DNA of 64,000 bases from Candidatus Sulfotelmatobacter sp. GTDB taxonomy: Bacteria > Acidobacteriota > Terriglobia > Terriglobales > Acidobacteriaceae. Each line of letters begins with the position of its first letter. The stretch's first letter is position 1. Shown here one piece after another: positions 60,384 to 64,000 of this stretch. A model generated the notes under the pieces. The model had not been told where the DNA came from. It saw nothing but the letters and a program-made list of their open reading frames with translations, and made no database searches. A program made the translations under genes and the position numbers. The stretch covers positions 62,001-126,000 of the forward strand of contig JADGNQ010000004.1 of the NCBI GenBank assembly GCA_017883385.1, written 5' to 3'.

Positions 60384-60620
60384 CTAAACTTGTCCGGCAG
60401 CTTTTCCCGCTGCCTTCGGTTTGCGTTTCGCCTGCGGTTCCATCTCGCTCGACTTCTCTTCCATCCACTGGTCCAGCCGCGATTTCTTGAAGCGCCAGCG
60501 GTTGCCCAGCTTGAACGCGGGAATTTTCTGCTCGCCGACGTATTTGTAAAGCGTGTCTGGACTCACGCCCAGATACTGCGACGCCTGGCGAATGTTCATG
60601 ACTTCCCGCGAGTCGGCCAT
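60384..60620 (-). CDS. Small helix-turn-helix (excisionase/BldC-like) protein leading the pil operon
   Basis: 78 residues with the MerR/excisionase-type winged helix: VMNIRQASQYLGVSPDTLYKYVGEQKIPAFKLGNRWRF. The C-terminal tail is basic (EPQAKRKPKAAGKAA). The ATG at 60620 has AAAGGAAAT just upstream; an ORF to 60707 includes a basic Arg-rich lead that is probably not translated. It is 49 bases before pilM, so likely co-transcribed and a candidate regulator of pilus genes; this is inferred from position. Confidence 0.85.
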   Translation of the reverse strand: MADSREVMNIRQASQYLGVSPDTLYKYVGEQKIPAFKLGNRWRFKKSRLDQWMEEKSSEMEPQAKRKPKAAGKAAGQV

Positions 60621-61023
60621 ATTTCCTTTACCCCTCCCACCAGTTCCGCCCCGCTCCGACTTCTTCCGGACTCGCGGGCTTTGCTTGGGAGACTGCCTTG
60701 CCCTCAATTACAAGTCCGAGGGCTTTCGGTGTCCCGAGCATATAACAGCCCTGAAAAACCCCGCCTCGAAGCGTATCTCCGTGTTTCCTTGGGTTTTATG
60801 CCCGTTTTCTGGAATTAGCAGCAATATCGCCGTGGGGGGCAATCTATATAGTGTGGTAGCAGTACGTATGGATACAATTAGCGGTGGTGGTCATGCAAAT
60901 AGCACACGGTCACCCTTAGAACGGTAACTGAAGTACTAGGCACGGTACGGAGGTACTACATCGTCCGGCGAAGATGTTGGATTCGCTGGCCTTAGCTTTC
61001 GGGTTGAAAAGCCACGCTTCTGA
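60621..61023. other. Intergenic region upstream of the pil operon
   Basis: No gene seen. The minus strand reads ACACTATATAGATTG around 60845-60860, a possible -10 for the HTH-pilMNOPQ operon, but no -35 with correct spacing was found. The words GAAGTACTAGGCACGG and ACGGAGGTACTAC repeat a GTACT motif near 60930-60960; importance unclear. Confidence 0.4.
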
Positions 61024-61815
61024 TTACTGAACGTCTGAAACCTTGCCGTTCACAAACGTCACCTTCACGTCCTTGTAGACGTAAATCTGTTTGGCACCGA
61101 GATTGAAAATCTTCTCCGGTTTACCCAATGCAGCTTGCGCTTGGTCGGTCGTCATCCCCATCTGAACAGTTTGCGGCTCCGCCTGCGGTTGTTCCTGGGC
61201 GGCAGGTTGGTCCTGACGTCCCTGCTGCTGCCCGCCCTGCCCCTGCTGGTCATCGCTGACGATGGAGAATACCTGCCCAATGGTGTCTTCAATCTCCGGC
61301 ACGCCAGCTTTCTCCAGATATCCTTTGGCAAATTGAAATACAACTTCACCCTTCATCGAAGTTGGCGGATTGACCTCATTGCAGGAATCGCAGGCCACGA
61401 CTGTGAACGAGACCTTCGCCTTCTCAACGTTGACTTCGATCTTCGTCGGATACACCTTGTCTCCCTTTTGAAAATACTTGGAGACTGACTTCACCATGGC
61501 TGCGCACATTCCGGCCGAAGGGTGCAGGCTGTTGTCTTGAAATTTCGCCGGACACAAAGCCAGAGCCTTCCACGGAACGCTGAGCACTCCGCCTTTCTGA
61601 ATAACCAGCAAAGTACCCGGATCCACCACGGCGACTCCGCTGGAATCCGATCCCATCTTGACCAGCTTGTACTGCGCCATAAGCTGCTCCTGCAGGGAAA
61701 CGGGAGCCGCAGTTTGCCCGCCCGCTGCAAGAGCCGAAAAGAATACCGCCGCAAGCACAATGTTGAGCGGCATGGCGAGTTTCTGGCGCACACTGCGATT
61801 CCTGTCTGCTCTCAT
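61024..61815 (-). CDS. Secreted protein with CDSC motif and BamE-like C-terminus (paralogue 2)
   Basis: 263 residues, signal peptide (PLNIVLAAVFFSALAAGGQT). Central part: SLQEQLMAQYKLVKMGSDSSGVAVVDPGTLL, then VYPTKIEVNV and the motif VACDSCNEVNPP, perhaps a redox or metal site. A Gln/Gly/Pro-rich linker (about 185-215) leads to a SmpA/BamE-like domain (MTTDQAQAALGKPEKIFNL, YVYKDVKVTFVNGKVSDVQ). It lies 15 bases after a paralogue with the same layout; they are tandem duplicates. Function unknown. Confidence 0.75.
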   Translation of the reverse strand: MRADRNRSVRQKLAMPLNIVLAAVFFSALAAGGQTAAPVSLQEQLMAQYKLVKMGSDSSGVAVVDPGTLLVIQKGGVLSVPWKALALCPAKFQDNSLHPSAGMCAAMVKSVSKYFQKGDKVYPTKIEVNVEKAKVSFTVVACDSCNEVNPPTSMKGEVVFQFAKGYLEKAGVPEIEDTIGQVFSIVSDDQQGQGGQQQGRQDQPAAQEQPQAEPQTVQMGMTTDQAQAALGKPEKIFNLGAKQIYVYKDVKVTFVNGKVSDVQ

Positions 61816-61830
61816 GCCGGTACCTTCAGC

Positions 61831-62673
61831 TCACTGAACATCAGAAACCTTCCCGCTTACAAATGTGACCTTGAGATCCTTGTAGACCCAGATCTGTTTC
61901 GTGCCCAGGTTGACGATCTTGTCGGGTTTTCCGAGCGCAGTCTGTACCTGGTCGGTGGTCTGTCCCTTCTCAATCGTCTGCGGTTCGGCCTGTTGCTGCG
62001 GTTGTGCGGCCTGCTGATCCTGGCCTCCCTGCGCACCTTGGCCGCCCTGCTGTCCCTCTTGCTGTCCTCCCTGATCTTGCTGGGAGTCTTCGCTGATGGA
62101 GAGGAGTTGCCCGATCGTGTCCTCGACGTCACCTACGGCAGCCTTCGCCAACGAGCCTTTGGGGAATTGGAAAACCACTTGCGCCTTGTTGTACGTCGGC
62201 GGGTCCGTCTTGTTGCAGGTATCACACGCAACGATGCCCATCGTCACCGTGTCTTTGTCCAGGCTGACATCGATCTTGGTCGGGTACACCTTGTCGCCCT
62301 TCGCGAACAGTTTCGTCGTTTGCCCCTGCGACTGGGTCTGGGAAAAATGTCCAAGAAGCGCTTTCTTTCCCGAAACCACCAAGCCGCTGGGGGGGTGCAC
62401 CGTACCGCCCTCATACTTGTTCGTGAGCGCGCTTTTGTCCGAATAAGGCACCCCCAGCATGCCGCCCTTCTGAACCGCGAGCAGAGTCCCCTCTTCAATT
62501 ACCGAATATCCGCTCGTATCGGATCCCATCTTCACTGCCTTGTACTGGGCCGCGAGCTGCTCCTGCAGAGAGACTGGCGCGGCGCCTTGTGCGCCGGCGT
62601 GCGACACCATGAACATCGTGGCGCACATGATGACAACGATCGCAGGAATCACTTTTTCAAACTTCTGCCCCAT
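61831..62673 (-). CDS. Secreted protein with CDTC motif and BamE-like C-terminus (paralogue 1)
   Basis: 280 residues, signal peptide (IPAIVVIMCATMFMVSHAGAQ). Same order of parts as its neighbour: SLQEQLAAQYKAVKMGSDTSGYSVIEEGTLL, VYPTKIDVSL, VACDTCNKTDPPT, a Gln/Gly-rich linker and a C-terminal domain (QTTDQVQTALGKPDKIVNL, IWVYKDLKVTFVSGKVSDVQ). The two proteins are about half identical by eye. A Gly/Gln stretch makes the linker longer here. Located between the paralogue and a Tyr/Gly-rich gene. Function unknown; all three may be exported together. Confidence 0.75.
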   Translation of the reverse strand: MGQKFEKVIPAIVVIMCATMFMVSHAGAQGAAPVSLQEQLAAQYKAVKMGSDTSGYSVIEEGTLLAVQKGGMLGVPYSDKSALTNKYEGGTVHPPSGLVVSGKKALLGHFSQTQSQGQTTKLFAKGDKVYPTKIDVSLDKDTVTMGIVACDTCNKTDPPTYNKAQVVFQFPKGSLAKAAVGDVEDTIGQLLSISEDSQQDQGGQQEGQQGGQGAQGGQDQQAAQPQQQAEPQTIEKGQTTDQVQTALGKPDKIVNLGTKQIWVYKDLKVTFVSGKVSDVQ

Positions 62674-62842
62674 GGCTGGAATTCTCCTCTCAAAATCTGC
62701 CTGTGCCGCTGGATCACATCAGGTGTGGCGCAATCTGTTACAGGATTCTGACTCGCAACTAAGAACAGGGGAGCGCCACCCGTTCCGGTGACGCCCCTCT
62801 GCCAATTTGCAGGACTGCTCGATGCGGATCGTCCGGCAGACT

Positions 62843-64000
62843 CTACTGCGAGCCGCCGCCCGATGAGCCCGCCTCTTGCTTAACGTCCGTTTCAGTCTGG
62901 TCGGCAGCCTTCTCCTGGTCTTCCAGGGTCTTGGCTGCGGTCTTGTCCGCCTGAGGTTCGGGAACGTCTCCCGCCACCGTGGAGGTATCGGGAGCCTTCG
63001 GTAGACCGCCGGTTCCCTGCTTCTTGGCCAGTTCGCTCATGCCGGCCGTGAGCTGTTCCTGGAAGTGATTGTGCATCTCCTGGAGATCGTCGACCGAGAC
63101 TGCCACTTCTTTGCCCGCTGCGCAGTCCGACTTCTTGCTGGCAGCAACACTGACGTTCACATTGTTGTCGCCATCCGGCGTGTCGGTAAGCCGGGTGATG
63201 ACGTCGCCCGCGGTGAGGGCGCATTCTTCGCCATCGGCCACGACGCTGAGGTCCGAGTCGACGACGAAGGTCCGCCGCGCCGGATCAAGGGCTGGCGGTC
63301 GCTCGTTGCTGTTGCTATTGCTGGCTGCCGCAGGTTGTGCCGAGGCAGAGCCTTGCTTGCCGGAGTCTGCTTGTTCCGCCGCAAGTTGAGCTTTTACTTC
63401 TTCAGCGATGGCCTGCTTAACTTCAGGACTCAGCGCGACCTGCCCCGAAGCGGCCGGTGCGCCAGGCGCGGCGCTCGCCTGCAGTTGATCGGATGCTGCG
63501 GCATCGTTGGACGCATTGGCTTCCGCTTGCGCCTCATACGCCGTTCGCAGACTCGCTGCAACCAGGTAGTCCGTCAGCCAGAATGCCGCTGAAGGATACA
63601 CCGGGTATGGCGCGAAATAGCCGCCGTAGTACCCGTACCAGGGCGATCCGCCCCAGCCCCATCCGTAATAGACCGGCGCCGGCCATGGATTGTAGGCCCA
63701 TCCGTAATACGCCGGGTGATACCAGTATGGGTGGTAGTAGCCATAGTAGGGGCGGCCCCCGTAGTAGTAGCCGCGATAGACGCCGGTCCGGTAGGCGCCG
63801 TGATAGTAGTACGTCCGCGAATAATAACTGCGACCGCCGCGTGTGACATAGGCACGCTGCACGTAGCCTCCGCGCCTGCCCATCGTCACTACCCGCGCTC
63901 CGTTGTGGGTCGCCACAATCCTCCGCCCACCGTGCATGTTGTGCTCAATGTGCATGCCGTTCCGGTTCACCGAGCGAATCTGTCCGTTCGGACGGATGTG
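62843..64000 (-). CDS. Tyr/Gly-rich protein of unknown function, 5' end beyond the window
   Basis: The frame is open to base 64000, so the start lies outside; at least 385 residues are visible. The visible beginning has Gly/Asn/Arg-rich phrases (IRPNGQIRSVNRNGMHIEHN, HGGRRIVATHNGARVVTMG), followed by a Tyr/Trp/Gly-rich stretch with YYYHGAYRTGVYRGYYYGG and PYYGYYHPYWYHPAYYGW. After a hydrophobic patch (AAFWLTDYLVAASLRTAYEA) the rest is Ala/Asp/Gln-rich and soluble, with a segment ALDPARRTFVVDSDLSVV and DGEECALTAGDVITRL. Probably cell-surface; no family recognised. Confidence 0.65.
   Translation of the reverse strand, partial: HIRPNGQIRSVNRNGMHIEHNMHGGRRIVATHNGARVVTMGRRGGYVQRAYVTRGGRSYYSRTYYYHGAYRTGVYRGYYYGGRPYYGYYHPYWYHPAYYGWAYNPWPAPVYYGWGWGGSPWYGYYGGYFAPYPVYPSAAFWLTDYLVAASLRTAYEAQAEANASNDAAASDQLQASAAPGAPAASGQVALSPEVKQAIAEEVKAQLAAEQADSGKQGSASAQPAAASNSNSNERPPALDPARRTFVVDSDLSVVADGEECALTAGDVITRLTDTPDGDNNVNVSVAASKKSDCAAGKEVAVSVDDLQEMHNHFQEQLTAGMSELAKKQGTGGLPKAPDTSTVAGDVPEPQADKTAAKTLEDQEKAADQTETDVKQEAGSSGGGSQ

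Noticed and set aside
1-64000. CRISPR array, prophage or transposon
   Set aside because: No regularly spaced direct repeats, no integrase or transposase, and no attachment-site duplication seen in the window.

Overview
The window looks like an ordinary chromosomal segment of a GC-rich member of the Acidobacteriota (Terriglobia / Koribacter-like). The reasons are gene content and style: a very large carboxypeptidase-regulatory TonB-type receptor, Tat-exported oxidoreductases, Ig/OmpA proteins, NtrC-type two-component systems, many small palindromic intergenic repeats, and a pilMNOPQ cluster with AMIN domains. This placement is an inference from family recognition; no marker gene or rRNA is present. 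I see no phage, transposase, CRISPR array, tRNA or rRNA.

Layout. 1-2781 (minus): hrcA-grpE-dnaJ heat-shock operon, dnaJ cut by the window edge and apparently lacking an ATG/GTG/TTG start. 3088-5231: an MSOX-like flavin oxidase and the convergent Fe-S carrier mrp. 5811-6412: vapBC toxin-antitoxin. 6607-9090: cydAB bd oxidase. 9167-12128: thioesterase, a Cys-containing unknown, a TPR protein, an SDR and a Lon-N protein. 12155-16505: an esterase-like protein divergent from an AAA/VWA chelatase-like pair. 16646-21824: zinc-ribbon/rhomboid/TPR fusion, Tat amine-oxidase-like protein with a CDGSH protein, and a glycosyltransferase. 22054-25443: TonB-type receptor. 25623-28879: histidine kinase, NtrC regulator and a degenerate receiver/HisKA protein. 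29100-37583: lipoprotein, OmpA-Ig protein, a second NtrC/kinase pair and two exported proteins. 37832-41930: MFS exporter, fabI, S9 peptidase. 41942-50298: tsaE, a PilZ-like protein, exported Gfo/Idh/MocA protein, nnrD/E, K+ channel and two APC permeases. 50399-54443: thiE and the pepP/Q-accB-accC operon. 54608-60620: small helix-turn-helix gene then pilMNOPQ. 61024-64000: two tandem secreted paralogues and a Tyr/Gly-rich protein cut by the window edge.

How the genes work together. The clear functional units are protein-folding stress (hrcA/grpE/dnaJ), microaerobic respiration (cydAB), fatty-acid synthesis (accBC, fabI), type IV pilus assembly (pilMNOPQ) and two sigma-54 enhancer-binding signalling modules flanking envelope proteins. 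The most unusual layer is the dense set of dispersed palindromic repeats (called families A to H below). Some sit exactly at gene ends, one supplies the accC stop codon, and one lies in frame inside the flavin oxidase gene. Other points worth a second look are the putative CTG starts, the 12-bp tandem repeats ahead of accB, the AAA/VWA pair with degenerate nucleotide motifs, and the AMIN duplication in pilP/pilQ.
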